64,000 bases of DNA from positions 124,001-188,000 of the forward strand of contig CAWGDM010000012.1 of assembly GCA_963821345.1 (NCBI GenBank), in the 5' to 3' direction. Shown here piece after piece: positions 45,854-53,760 of the stretch. Numbering within the stretch: position 1 is the first letter of the stretch; every line of letters starts with the position of its first letter. The position numbers and the translations under genes were made by a program. This stretch comes from WHSW01 sp963821345 (lineage in GTDB: Bacteria > Actinomycetota > Thermoleophilia > Solirubrobacterales > 70-9). A model generated the notes under the pieces. The model was not told the DNA's origin and searched no databases. It saw only the letters and a list, made by a program, of their open reading frames with translations.

Positions 45854-46467
45854 GGGCTCTCGATCGCGACCACGGCGGAGTCGATGAAGATCGCGCTGGC
45901 CCGCTCGAGCGCCGCGCTGTCGCCGTTGTCGAGACGCTCCAGCGACAGCCCCTCGAGCCCGGCGATCAGGAAGACCGCGATCCCGTCGAGCTCGGCCGCG
46001 CGGACCCCGAGGCCGAGACCCCGCACCAGCTCGCGGACGATCGCCCGGTGGCCCTGCTTCATCTCGATCATGATCCCGCCGACCTCGGACTCGACCACCG
46101 CCTGCGAGGAGAGGTCGAAGTAGACGCGCTGCAGGCCTGCGTCGCGGTCCATCGCGCGCCACAGACCGGCGGTCAGCGCCTCGACCAGCTCGCGCGCCGT
46201 GCTCGGCTCGCCGACCTGACCCAGGACCTCGTCGGTGAGCGTCTCCGAGACCCGCCGCGCGACCGCGGCCACCAGGCCCTGCTTGGAGCCGAAGTAATAC
46301 GAGATCAGCGCCTTGTTCTGGCCCGAGGCGGCCGCGACCTTGGCGGTCGTCAGCCCCGCGTAACCGTCGCGCTTGAGGACGTCGTAGGCCGCCTCGAGGA
46401 TCCGCTCGGCGGCACCCGACGCCGGGCGCCCCGGACCGCGGTTCTCCGGCGCAGCGACCTGGTTCAA
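45850..46467 (-). CDS. TetR-family transcriptional regulator
   Basis: Encodes 205 residues. The N-terminal helix-turn-helix region is ILEAAYDVLKRDGYAGLTTA, then KVAAASGQNKALISYYF, as in TetR. The C-terminal domain is helical and ligand-binding. TTG start overlapping the stop of the R2lox-like gene (TTGA). It most likely binds the AACCGATCGGTT palindrome inside the promoter of this same operon, giving autoregulation in response to a substrate of the oxidase or esterase. Confidence 0.9.
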   Translation of the reverse strand: MNQVAAPENRGPGRPASGAAERILEAAYDVLKRDGYAGLTTAKVAAASGQNKALISYYFGSKQGLVAAVARRVSETLTDEVLGQVGEPSTARELVEALTAGLWRAMDRDAGLQRVYFDLSSQAVVESEVGGIMIEMKQGHRAIVRELVRGLGLGVRAAELDGIAVFLIAGLEGLSLERLDNGDSAALERASAIFIDSAVVAIESP

Positions 46468-47414
46468 GCGGGCGCCCCCGCCGCGGTGGGCGACATCCCC
46501 ATCGCCGCGAGCTTCTTCGACAGCGACTTCATCGCGTACTCGAACACTTCCTTCGAGTGGTAGAAGGGCGTCTCGAAGTCGTAGCGGTCCTCGACCCAGT
46601 CGGGGGCGAAGGCGAGCACCCCGATCGGCAGCGTCTCGCTCAGCGTCTCCTGGATCACGTCCTTGTAGCGCTCGTCCTCCTTGATCGCATCGGCGAGGAA
46701 CTTGACCCCGAAGCCGACGTGGCGGGACTCGTCGCGGTTGACGTGGGTGAACCCGTCGCGGAAGCCGGGCAGGCGGTCCATCTCCTTCAGCGAGCGGAGG
46801 ATGAACCGGGCCCCGGTCAGGGCGAGGGTGCCCTCGATCACGATCATGTAGACGGTGATCCCGCGGACCAGCGCCTCCATGTCCGACGGATCGTTGCGCA
46901 GCGTCTCGGCGCAGTCGTGGAGGATCCCGTCGAACAGCTGCTTGAAGTCGTCGTTGATGTTCTCGCGCTGCGCGGTCAGGTTGGCGGCGATCGTCTGCGC
47001 GTCGGAGCCGAGCACCTCGCGGAAGAAGCGGTCGAAGAAGACGCAGTGGCGCGCCTCGTCGGCGATCTGCGAGGCGAGGAAGATGCGCTGATCGTCGGTC
47101 GGCGCCGCGATCGCGAACGGCAGCAGCTCGGTGGTCACCCGCTCCTCGCCGACGAAGAACTGCGAGAGGCCGAACATCATGAACCGGCGCTCCTCCTCCG
47201 ACCAGGTCTTGCCGTCGTTCCACTCCTCGGCGTCGCGGGTGAAGTCGAACGTCTCCGAGTTCCAGCCCTGGTTCTCCCAGCGCGAGATCAGCTTCTTGTA
47301 GGAGGGCGCCGCCTCGACGATCCGGTCGAGGTTGGCCATCACCTTGTCGATGTCGCCGTCCAACAGGACGTCGAGGGCGCTGAGGTCGTCGGATACTTCG
47401 AAGCTGGTGGTCAT
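46464..47414 (-). CDS. R2-like ligand-binding oxidase (R2lox) type ferritin-like protein
   Basis: Encodes 316 residues of the ribonucleotide-reductase R2/ferritin-like superfamily. All expected metal ligands are visible: Glu90 (VGEERVT), Glu120 and His123 (ADEARH), Glu194 (VIEGTLALTG), Glu229 and His232 (RDESRH). Val93, three residues after the first Glu, and Tyr189, five before the fourth, match the Val-Tyr pair that forms the ether cross-link in R2lox. This favours an Mn/Fe oxidase over a true R2 subunit; no R1 gene is near. Its operon with TetR and an esterase suggests oxidation of a hydrophobic substrate. Confidence 0.8.
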   Translation of the reverse strand: MTTSFEVSDDLSALDVLLDGDIDKVMANLDRIVEAAPSYKKLISRWENQGWNSETFDFTRDAEEWNDGKTWSEEERRFMMFGLSQFFVGEERVTTELLPFAIAAPTDDQRIFLASQIADEARHCVFFDRFFREVLGSDAQTIAANLTAQRENINDDFKQLFDGILHDCAETLRNDPSDMEALVRGITVYMIVIEGTLALTGARFILRSLKEMDRLPGFRDGFTHVNRDESRHVGFGVKFLADAIKEDERYKDVIQETLSETLPIGVLAFAPDWVEDRYDFETPFYHSKEVFEYAMKSLSKKLAAMGMSPTAAGAPA

Positions 47415-47449
47415 CGGTCCTCCGTCGGGTCGCCGGGCGTTCGGCGCAA

Positions 47450-47478
47450 TTCTTAACCGATCGGTTGATTAATGTCAA
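47450..47478 (-). promoter_or_regulatory. Promoter of the R2lox/tetR/esterase operon with embedded TetR operator
   Basis: On the minus strand TTGACA (47473-47478) and TAAGAA (47450-47455) are 17 bases apart, close to an ideal -35/-10 pair. The perfect 12-base palindrome AACCGATCGGTT (47455-47466) sits in the spacer and touches the -10. A TetR dimer there would exclude polymerase. The region is also clearly more AT-rich than its surroundings. Confidence 0.78.
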
Positions 47479-47556
47479 GCGGCGGTCGCACGTAGTCGGA
47501 AGCGGCCGTCGATGCGCCGGTTCCACGCGGGTGCAAATCCGGATTAGGATGGGCAG

Positions 47557-47889
47557 ATGGAGGGTGGGCCACGGCGCAACGGACTGACGATCGACGCGGC
47601 CAGCGACGGCAGCACCTACCGGATGGCGCTGCTCGGCGAGCTGACGCTCGACACCTTCGACGGCTTCGAACTCGCCTTCGAGTCTGCCCTCACCACCGAC
47701 TCGGAGCGCATCCTGATCGACATCGAACAGCTCGAGTTCATCGACTCGACCGGCCTACAGTCGGTGCTGCGGGCCAAGCGACGGACGGAGAACAGCGATC
47801 GCCTGCGGATGACCCGCGGCCACGGCGAGGTGGCGAAGCTGCTCCGCCTGACCGCGCTCGACCTGGTGCTGCCCTTCGAGGACGACTAG
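47557..47889 (+). CDS. STAS-domain anti-sigma factor antagonist-like protein
   Basis: Encodes 110 residues forming one STAS domain: YRMALLGELTLDTFDGFELA, ILIDIEQLEFIDSTGLQSVL with the Ser/Thr pair that partner kinases phosphorylate in SpoIIAA-like proteins, and a C-terminal helix. Probably part of a partner-switching signalling chain; no anti-sigma kinase is adjacent. TAGGAT lies exactly 6 bases before the ATG, predicting a leaderless transcript. Confidence 0.88.
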   Translation: MEGGPRRNGLTIDAASDGSTYRMALLGELTLDTFDGFELAFESALTTDSERILIDIEQLEFIDSTGLQSVLRAKRRTENSDRLRMTRGHGEVAKLLRLTALDLVLPFEDD

Positions 47890-47905
47890 AGCCGCCCGCG
47901 TTTGT

Positions 47906-48961
47906 CTAGAGCGAGCTGAGTTCCGGGATGACCTGCTCGCCCACGATCCGGACCTGTTCTCCCAGGTCGGGCAAGCCCTCGACCTCGGTCCCGGCCCAGG
48001 CTCTCAAGGTGAATGGATCCGTGAACGAGACCAGCGCGTGGTTGAGACCCGCCGGAGCGTAGGTCTCCTTCAGCCACCGCACCCAGTCCTCGGGCGTCCC
48101 GGCGACCATGATCCGGTCGGCGATTTCCTCCGTGGTGGCCGCGAGTGCGGCCTGGACGTCGCCCGCGGCGAAGGCCTCGCAGACGGCGGCGACCTCTTCC
48201 GAGTCGATCCCGTGGCGTTCGAGCAGCGCCGGCGGCATCGATGGGATGTAGAACGCCGCCACCATTCGCCCAGCGCGACGGGCCGCCTCGCCGTCCGGTG
48301 CGATCGCGCCGAGCAAGGAGTCGCCGAGGTCGAGGCCATCCGGGCTGCGGCGGGCGCGGTCGGCGCCGACCCGAAAATGCTCGACCGCGTAGCCCAGCGC
48401 CTCCGGCGAGTACGCGCAGGCGGTGTGCAGGCCGTCGGCGATCTCGCCGGCCAGTTGCATCGACTTGGGGCCGCCCATCGCACCGATCTTCAGCGGCAGG
48501 TGCTCCTGCACGGGCCGGGCCGCCGTGGTCACGCCGGTGTAGCTGTAGAAGTCACCCTCGAAGTCGATCGCGCCCTCGTCGAGGACCGTCCGCATCACCT
48601 GGTGTGCCTCGCGCAGGCGGGCGATCGGACGCGTTCCACGCCACTCGACGCCGTACTGCTCGAGCATCGCGAGATTGCCGATCCCGAACACGACCTCGGC
48701 ACGCCCGCCGCTGAGCTCGTCGAGCGTCGCCGCCAGTTGAGCAACGTAGGTCGGCTCCCGCATGTAGAGCGGGGCCACGCAGGGCCCCAGCCTGATCCGC
48801 TCGGTGCGCTGAGCGGCGGCGGCGAACAGAAGCCAGGCGTCCTTGTGGTAGATCTCGTCGGCGCTGTAGCACCCGTAGTAGCCGAGCTCGTCCGCGAGCG
48901 CGACCGCGTCCAGAAGCTCGTGCGCCGGCTGCTCGGGGAGCATCTGGAAACTCACCAGCAT
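47906..48961 (-). CDS. LLM-class (F420-dependent-like) oxidoreductase
   Basis: Encodes 351 residues of the luciferase-like monooxygenase fold: ALADELGYYGCYSADEIYHK near the N-terminus, RIRLGPCVAPLYMREPTYVA, LDELSGGRAEVVFGIGNL and KIGAMGGPKSMQLAGEIADG. In actinobacteria this group usually binds F420, sometimes FMN. The substrate is unknown. TAGGCT lies 7 bases before the ATG. Convergent with the STAS gene. Confidence 0.88.
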   Translation of the reverse strand: MLVSFQMLPEQPAHELLDAVALADELGYYGCYSADEIYHKDAWLLFAAAAQRTERIRLGPCVAPLYMREPTYVAQLAATLDELSGGRAEVVFGIGNLAMLEQYGVEWRGTRPIARLREAHQVMRTVLDEGAIDFEGDFYSYTGVTTAARPVQEHLPLKIGAMGGPKSMQLAGEIADGLHTACAYSPEALGYAVEHFRVGADRARRSPDGLDLGDSLLGAIAPDGEAARRAGRMVAAFYIPSMPPALLERHGIDSEEVAAVCEAFAAGDVQAALAATTEEIADRIMVAGTPEDWVRWLKETYAPAGLNHALVSFTDPFTLRAWAGTEVEGLPDLGEQVRIVGEQVIPELSSL

Positions 48962-48978
48962 GCGGGCCAGCCTAAGGC

Positions 48979-49602
48979 TTAGGAGCGGCGCCGCGCTCGG
49001 ATCACGGCATCGACGCCCGTACCGGCCATCGGCCGCGGGCGCTCATCGGCGACGATCGGCTGCCACTTGCCCGGATCGAGGGCGGCGAGCGCGGCCTCGA
49101 CAGAGACCTGCACCTGCCCGGCCGCGGCCGTCGCGGCTCCAGTGGCCGGGTCGATCGGGCGATGGCCAACCAGGAACAGGGTCCCGCCGCGAGCGACCCC
49201 CGTCGCCATCCGCTGCACCATCTCCTCAACCGATCCCGCCACGTGGACATACAGGCACGCCACCAGGTTGTACTCGTCCCGCTGAGGTGTCCAGGTCGCA
49301 AGATCCGCCTCGACCCAGTCGATGCGCTCGGCGACGTCCGGTCCCATGGCCTCGGCCGTCGACCGGGCATGAGCCAAGGCCGTCGCGGCGAAGTCAACCG
49401 CGGTGACCTGCCATCCGCGCGCAGCGAGCCAGAGCGTGTCGGATCCGTGACCGCAGCCCGCGTCGAGAGCGCGTCCGGGACGCAGGTCACCGATCTCCGC
49501 GGTCAGACGGGCGTTCGGCGGCCGCGGCGCGACGCGATCCCCATGCGCGCGCAGCGCTTGCGACCAGCGCTGTTCCCAGAGGTTTCGGTCGTACTCGCTC
49601 AT
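48979..49602 (-). CDS. Class I SAM-dependent methyltransferase
   Basis: Encodes 207 residues from ATG 49602 (MSEYDRNLWEQRWSQ). The SAM-binding motif I is GRALDAGCGHGSDTLWLAARG, followed by VTAVDFAATALAHAR and motif IV NLVACLYVHV. This resembles small methyltransferases of the Tam/TPMT-like group; the acceptor is unknown. It lies 17 bases upstream of the LLM gene in the same direction. Extra upstream codons in frame look non-coding. Confidence 0.87.
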   Translation of the reverse strand: MSEYDRNLWEQRWSQALRAHGDRVAPRPPNARLTAEIGDLRPGRALDAGCGHGSDTLWLAARGWQVTAVDFAATALAHARSTAEAMGPDVAERIDWVEADLATWTPQRDEYNLVACLYVHVAGSVEEMVQRMATGVARGGTLFLVGHRPIDPATGAATAAAGQVQVSVEAALAALDPGKWQPIVADERPRPMAGTGVDAVIRARRRS

Positions 49603-49724
49603 AGAGTTGCGCCGAAGGCGGCGGGCGGCGGTGCAGCGGGATCCTTGATTGTGCCGCGTCGACCCCGAGCAGGTTCTCCGCAGTTCGGTTCCGGCCTGGC
49701 GCTGTCCGGGTATCACGGTCCCTG

Positions 49725-49982
49725 ATGGAGGTGAACTACTCGGTCAAGCTCAAGTCGGCAGCGGACCGACCACACCTGGACGGGATGCTTCACGAGATCG
49801 CGGCGCAGCGCGTCGGACTCTCGTATGAGATCCGGGACTCGCCGGAGAACGGTCCTCTCGGGCTACCCCTGAGGACGGCTGTCAGCTTCAGCGCTCGGCA
49901 TGGATCGCAGCGCACCCTGGAAGACGAGGTGAACGCGGCCATTGAGCAGGCTGGGCTGGCCGGTCGGTTCGAGCCAGCCTGA
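49725..49982 (+). CDS. Small protein of unknown function
   Basis: Encodes 85 residues (MEVNYSVKLKSAADRPHLDG...). No signal peptide, membrane helix or recognised motif. Its codon use is less GC-biased than the surrounding genes and the ribosome site is unclear, so it could be recently acquired. Divergent from the methyltransferase across 122 bases in which I see no other feature. Confidence 0.5.
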   Translation: MEVNYSVKLKSAADRPHLDGMLHEIAAQRVGLSYEIRDSPENGPLGLPLRTAVSFSARHGSQRTLEDEVNAAIEQAGLAGRFEPA

Positions 49983-50052
49983 TTTAGGGCGAATGCCAGG
50001 GCCGGCGGGCTAAGCGCCCACCTCGCCCGCGTAGCGTCGGACTGCTGAGAGG

Positions 50053-50125
50053 CACCGCTACCGGGATTCGAACCCGGGTTTCCGCCGTGAGAGGGCGGCG
50101 TCCTAGTCCCCTAGACGATAGCGGC
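50053..50125 (-). tRNA. tRNA-Glu (anticodon CTC)
   Basis: 73 bases on the minus strand fold as a cloverleaf. The acceptor is GCCGCTA with TAGCGGT (first pair G-U, as in other actinobacterial tRNA-Glu). The anticodon arm is CCGCC CTCTCAC GGCGG with anticodon CTC. The T arm is CCGGG TTCGAAT CCCGG. The discriminator base is G and CCA is not encoded. Confidence 0.95.
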
Positions 50126-50210
50126 GCGAGGGCGCCAGTCTAGCGGCCTCTTCGCTGCTTCTTAGGCGGCGTTTCGGGGTCTCTTACGCCCCATCGGGGA
50201 GGATTCGGGG

Positions 50211-50882
50211 ATGCCCACCGTCCTCGTTGTCGACGACGAGCCCGCGATCCGCGAGTCGCTCGAACGCGCCCTGGCGCTGGAGGGTTATTCGGTCGAGCTC
50301 GCCGCCGATGGCGAGGCGGCGCTCGACCGGGTCGCGGCCGGCCCGGTCGACGCCACCGTGCTCGACGTCGCGATGCCGGGGATCGACGGGCTCGAGGTCT
50401 GCCGCCGGCTGCGCCGCTCCGGCGACCGGACGCCGGTCCTGATGCTGACCGCTCGCGACGCCGTCTCCGACCGGGTCGACGGGCTCGACGCCGGCGCCGA
50501 CGACTATCTGGTGAAGCCGTTCGCGCTCGCCGAGCTGAAGGCGCGGCTGCGGGCGCTGCTGCGCCGCACCGAACCCGGCGACTCGGACGAGCTCAGCTTC
50601 GCCGATCTGACCCTTGACCCCGCGACCCGCGAGGTGCGCCGCGGCGACGCCGAGCTCGAGCTGACCCGGACCGAGTTCGCGCTGCTCGAGCTGTTCATGC
50701 GGCACCCGCGTCAGGTGCTGAGCCGGTCGCAGATCTACGAGGCGGTCTGGGGCTACGACTTCGGCGAAAGCTCGAACTCGCTCGGCGTCTACGTCGGCTA
50801 CCTGCGCCGCAAGACCGAGGTCGGCGGCGCTCCGCGGCTACTGCAGACGATGCGCGGGGTCGGCTACGCGCTCAAGGAGTAA
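50211..50882 (+). CDS. OmpR/MprA-type response regulator
   Basis: Encodes 223 residues. The receiver has VLVVDDEPAIRESL, phospho-acceptor VLDVAMPGIDG and ADDYLVKPFALAEL. The winged-helix domain has LTRTEFALLELFMRHPRQVL and the recognition region SSNSLGVYVGYLRRKTE. It is followed 4 bases later by its histidine kinase and resembles the MprA/MprB-type envelope-stress pairs of actinobacteria. GGGGAGGATTCGGGG upstream may serve as a ribosome site. Confidence 0.94.
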   Translation: MPTVLVVDDEPAIRESLERALALEGYSVELAADGEAALDRVAAGPVDATVLDVAMPGIDGLEVCRRLRRSGDRTPVLMLTARDAVSDRVDGLDAGADDYLVKPFALAELKARLRALLRRTEPGDSDELSFADLTLDPATREVRRGDAELELTRTEFALLELFMRHPRQVLSRSQIYEAVWGYDFGESSNSLGVYVGYLRRKTEVGGAPRLLQTMRGVGYALKE

Positions 50883-50886
50883 CCGG

Positions 50887-52266
50887 CTGACGCTGCGCCG
50901 AAGGCTGACCCTGCTGACCGCCGGCGCGGTCGCGCTGGCGATCGTGGTCGCCGCCGTGGCCGCCTACGTCGCCGTGCGCGGTGAGCTGCGCGACCAGGTC
51001 GATGATTCGCTGCATCAGGCGGCGACGGCGCTCGCCGGCGCTCCCCAGGGGCCCGGTCCGGTGCCCGACGAGGTCCTCTTCCCCCCCGGCCCCGAAGGGC
51101 CCGCGGGCCCGGCGCCGCCAGGGGTGGGCCGGACACTCGTGCAGCGGCTGGCGCCCGACGGGACCGCGACCCAGCCGCCACCGGTCGGCGCCTCGCTGCC
51201 GGTCAACGCCGAGGACCGGGCGATCGCGGCCTCGGGCAGCGGCTCGCAGCTCCGCGACGCCGAGCTCGACGGCCAGCCGGTCCGCATGCTGACCCAGGGG
51301 ATCGGCGCCGCGGGCGCGATCCAGGTCGCGCAGTCGCTGGCCGGCACCGACGACGTGCTCTCCAACCTGCGGATCGTCCTGTTCCTGGTGATCGGCGGCG
51401 GGATCGCGCTCGCCGCGCTGCTGGCGCGGCGAATCGCCGACCGGATGATCGCCCCGATCACCGGGCTCACCGACGCTGCCGAGCACATCTCCGAGACCGA
51501 GGACCTGAGCCGGCGGATCGAGGTCGACTCCGACGACGAGGTCGGCCGGCTGGCGGCGCGTTTCAATTCCATGCTCTCGACTTTGGAGCGCTCGCGCGGA
51601 GAGCTCGCCGACTCGGTCACCGCGCAGCGCCAACTGGTCGCCGACGCCTCGCACGAGCTGCGCACGCCGATCGCCAGCCTGCGGACCGACATCGAGGTGA
51701 TGCGCGAGAACCCCGACCTGCCGGAGGCCGAGCGGCGGCGAATGCTGGGCGAGGTGGACGCGCGCACGGTCGAGCTCGCGGCGCTGATCACCGACGTGAT
51801 CGAGCTCGCGCGCGGCGACGAGATCGAGGGCTCGACGACCGACGTGCGCCTCGACCTGCTCGCCGCCGAGGCGATCGAGCGGATGCGCGGTCACGCGCCC
51901 GGTCGCAGCTTCGAGCTGACGGCCTCCGAGTCGGTGGTCGAGGCGCGCCCGGATCGGCTCGCCCGGGCGGTCAACAACCTGCTCGACAACGCGGTCAAGT
52001 ACTCGCCGCCCGGTGAGCCGATCGAGGTCGCGGTCACCGGCGGCGAGCTCACCGTGCGCGACCACGGACCCGGGATCCCGCCCGCCGAGCTGGGCCGGGT
52101 GTTCGACCGCTTCCATCGCGGCTCCGGGGTCCGCGACGTGCCGGGCTCCGGGCTCGGCCTGGCGATCGTCAAGCAGGTGGCCGAGGCGCACGGCGGCTCG
52201 GCGAGCGCCGCCAACGCCGACGGCGGCGGCGCCGTGTTCAGCCTCCGGCTGGCGGACCGACGGTGA
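50887..52266 (+). CDS. HAMP-containing sensor histidine kinase (probable CTG start)
   Basis: Encodes about 459 residues: an N-terminal helix (LTLLTAGAVALAIVVAAVAA), a Pro/Gly-rich extracytoplasmic sensor region, a second helix (IVLFLVIGGGIALAALLA), HAMP, H-box ADASHELRTPIASLR, N-box NNLLDNAVKYS, and G-boxes GPGIPP and GSGLGLAIVKQ. No ATG, GTG or TTG precedes the first helix. A GTG at 50944 would delete most of it. CTG at 50887 lies 7 bases after AAGGAG at the end of the regulator gene, so I take CTG as the start. The 3' end overlaps the convergent sulfatase by 29 bases. Confidence 0.85.
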   Translation: MTLRRRLTLLTAGAVALAIVVAAVAAYVAVRGELRDQVDDSLHQAATALAGAPQGPGPVPDEVLFPPGPEGPAGPAPPGVGRTLVQRLAPDGTATQPPPVGASLPVNAEDRAIAASGSGSQLRDAELDGQPVRMLTQGIGAAGAIQVAQSLAGTDDVLSNLRIVLFLVIGGGIALAALLARRIADRMIAPITGLTDAAEHISETEDLSRRIEVDSDDEVGRLAARFNSMLSTLERSRGELADSVTAQRQLVADASHELRTPIASLRTDIEVMRENPDLPEAERRRMLGEVDARTVELAALITDVIELARGDEIEGSTTDVRLDLLAAEAIERMRGHAPGRSFELTASESVVEARPDRLARAVNNLLDNAVKYSPPGEPIEVAVTGGELTVRDHGPGIPPAELGRVFDRFHRGSGVRDVPGSGLGLAIVKQVAEAHGGSASAANADGGGAVFSLRLADRR

Positions 52267-53731
52267 CGTCGCAATCGCGCCCGGCGCAATCGCGCAGCCG
52301 GTCGAGTCCGGCGGCGAGCGCCGCCTGCTTGGCCGCGTAGTCGGGATCGCCGGCGACGTTGTCGAGCTCGTACGGGTCCTTGACCAGGTTGTAGAGCTCC
52401 TCCTCGCCGGTGCGGTAGCGGACGTAGAGCAGGTGGCCGCTGCGGATCGCGTCGTAGGGGTAGCCGTAATCGGTCGCCTCGTCGCGGACGAGCGACTCGA
52501 TCAGCAGGGCGCGGTCGGTGGAGCTCGCCGGGTTGCGGGCCGGGCCGAGGATCGGCTCGCCGTCGACGTCGACGGTCGGTTTCGCGCCTGCGATGGTCGC
52601 GATCGTCGGCGCCAGATCGACGTTGCCGACCAGCGCGTCGGAGGTCTCGCCGGCGGGGATCCCCGGACCGCGGACGAGCAACGGCACGTGGCTGGATGGC
52701 TCGTAGGCGAGCAGCTTGCCGAACTCGATCCGGTGCTCGCCGTCGAGATAGCCGTTGTCGGAGGTGAACAGGAGGTAGGTGTTGCCGAGCTCGCCCTTCT
52801 CGCGCAGCGCGCCGACGATCCGCTCGACCTGGCGGTCGACCTCGGCGAGCGACTCGAGCGCCCGCTCGTTGCGGGAGTCGATCCGGGCGATCGCGCCGGC
52901 GTCCAGCGGCGGGCGGTCCCGCAGGAACGAGGGCTTGTCGGAGAGGTCCTGCTCGTCGAACGCCGGCGATCGCGGTGCCGTGGCCCCGGCGAGGCTGCCC
53001 GCGTCGCGGGGAGCCGGGGTGCTCGGCGCGTGCGGTGCGTTGAAGCCGACGTAGAGGAAGAACGGGCGCTCGCCTCGCGCCGCGTGGCGGATCGCGTCGA
53101 CCGCCTGGTGGCCGATCACCCGCGACTTGTAGTCCCGCGGCGCGGTCCCGTAGTGGACCACCTGACCGTCCTCGTTGATGTCGTAGTCGAAGTAGTCCTG
53201 GGTGGTCGGCTCGAGCAGCGCCGACCACTCGCTCCACCCGTCGGGCACGTGCTCGGGATCGTCGAGCCCGTAGCCGTTCAGGTACTTGCCGACGAACGCG
53301 GTCCGATAGCCGGCCTGCTGCAGCCAGACGCCGATCGTGTCGGCCTCGCGCAGCGCGTCGACGTCGTTGGGGCCGCCGTTGGAGATCACGCCGGTGTTGT
53401 GCGCGTACTGGCCGGTCAGGAAGGTGGCCCGCGACGGGCCGCTGAGCGGGTCGGTGACGTAGAAGCGCCTGAACTTGACGCCCTGGCCGCCGATCAGCTT
53501 GCGGGTCTCGGGCAGGGCGCTCATCCGCTCCAGCGTCTGGTCGTCGGTCATCACGACGATGACGTTGGCGCGCGCCGCGGCGTCCTCGGCCGCCACCCGC
53601 GGGGCCGCGGTCTCGGGCTGCGAGTTACGCAGGGCGATTCCCGCCGCCAGACCGCCGGCGAGGACGATCAGGAAGGCGAGGGTGCCGAGCCGGCTCAGCG
53701 ATCGCTCGCCGGGTGGGGCCGACTCGGACAT
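52238..53731 (-). CDS. Membrane-anchored sulfatase-family protein with Ser at the formylglycine position
   Basis: Encodes 497 residues: an N-terminal anchor helix (LAFLIVLAGGLAAGIAL), then the alkaline-phosphatase-superfamily core. Metal ligands are seen in IVVMTDDQTLERM and LFTSDNGYLDGEH. The active-site loop reads LSGPSRATFLTGQYAHNTGV; related enzymes have Cys-x-Pro-Ser-Arg, here Ser-x-Pro-Ser-Arg. Ser-type sulfatases need a radical SAM maturase, which is not in the window. Otherwise the enzyme may be a phosphodiesterase or inactive. A GTG three codons upstream is an alternative start. Confidence 0.85.
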   Translation of the reverse strand: MSESAPPGERSLSRLGTLAFLIVLAGGLAAGIALRNSQPETAAPRVAAEDAAARANVIVVMTDDQTLERMSALPETRKLIGGQGVKFRRFYVTDPLSGPSRATFLTGQYAHNTGVISNGGPNDVDALREADTIGVWLQQAGYRTAFVGKYLNGYGLDDPEHVPDGWSEWSALLEPTTQDYFDYDINEDGQVVHYGTAPRDYKSRVIGHQAVDAIRHAARGERPFFLYVGFNAPHAPSTPAPRDAGSLAGATAPRSPAFDEQDLSDKPSFLRDRPPLDAGAIARIDSRNERALESLAEVDRQVERIVGALREKGELGNTYLLFTSDNGYLDGEHRIEFGKLLAYEPSSHVPLLVRGPGIPAGETSDALVGNVDLAPTIATIAGAKPTVDVDGEPILGPARNPASSTDRALLIESLVRDEATDYGYPYDAIRSGHLLYVRYRTGEEELYNLVKDPYELDNVAGDPDYAAKQAALAAGLDRLRDCAGRDCDVTVGPPAGG

Positions 53732-53760
53732 CGGCGGCACGATAGCTAGGGTGAAACACT

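Noticed and set aside
47890..50125. A genomic island integrated at the 3' end of tRNA-Glu
   Set aside because: The adjacent genes are plausible cargo and one has less GC-rich codons, but I find no duplicated tRNA 3' end and no integrase.
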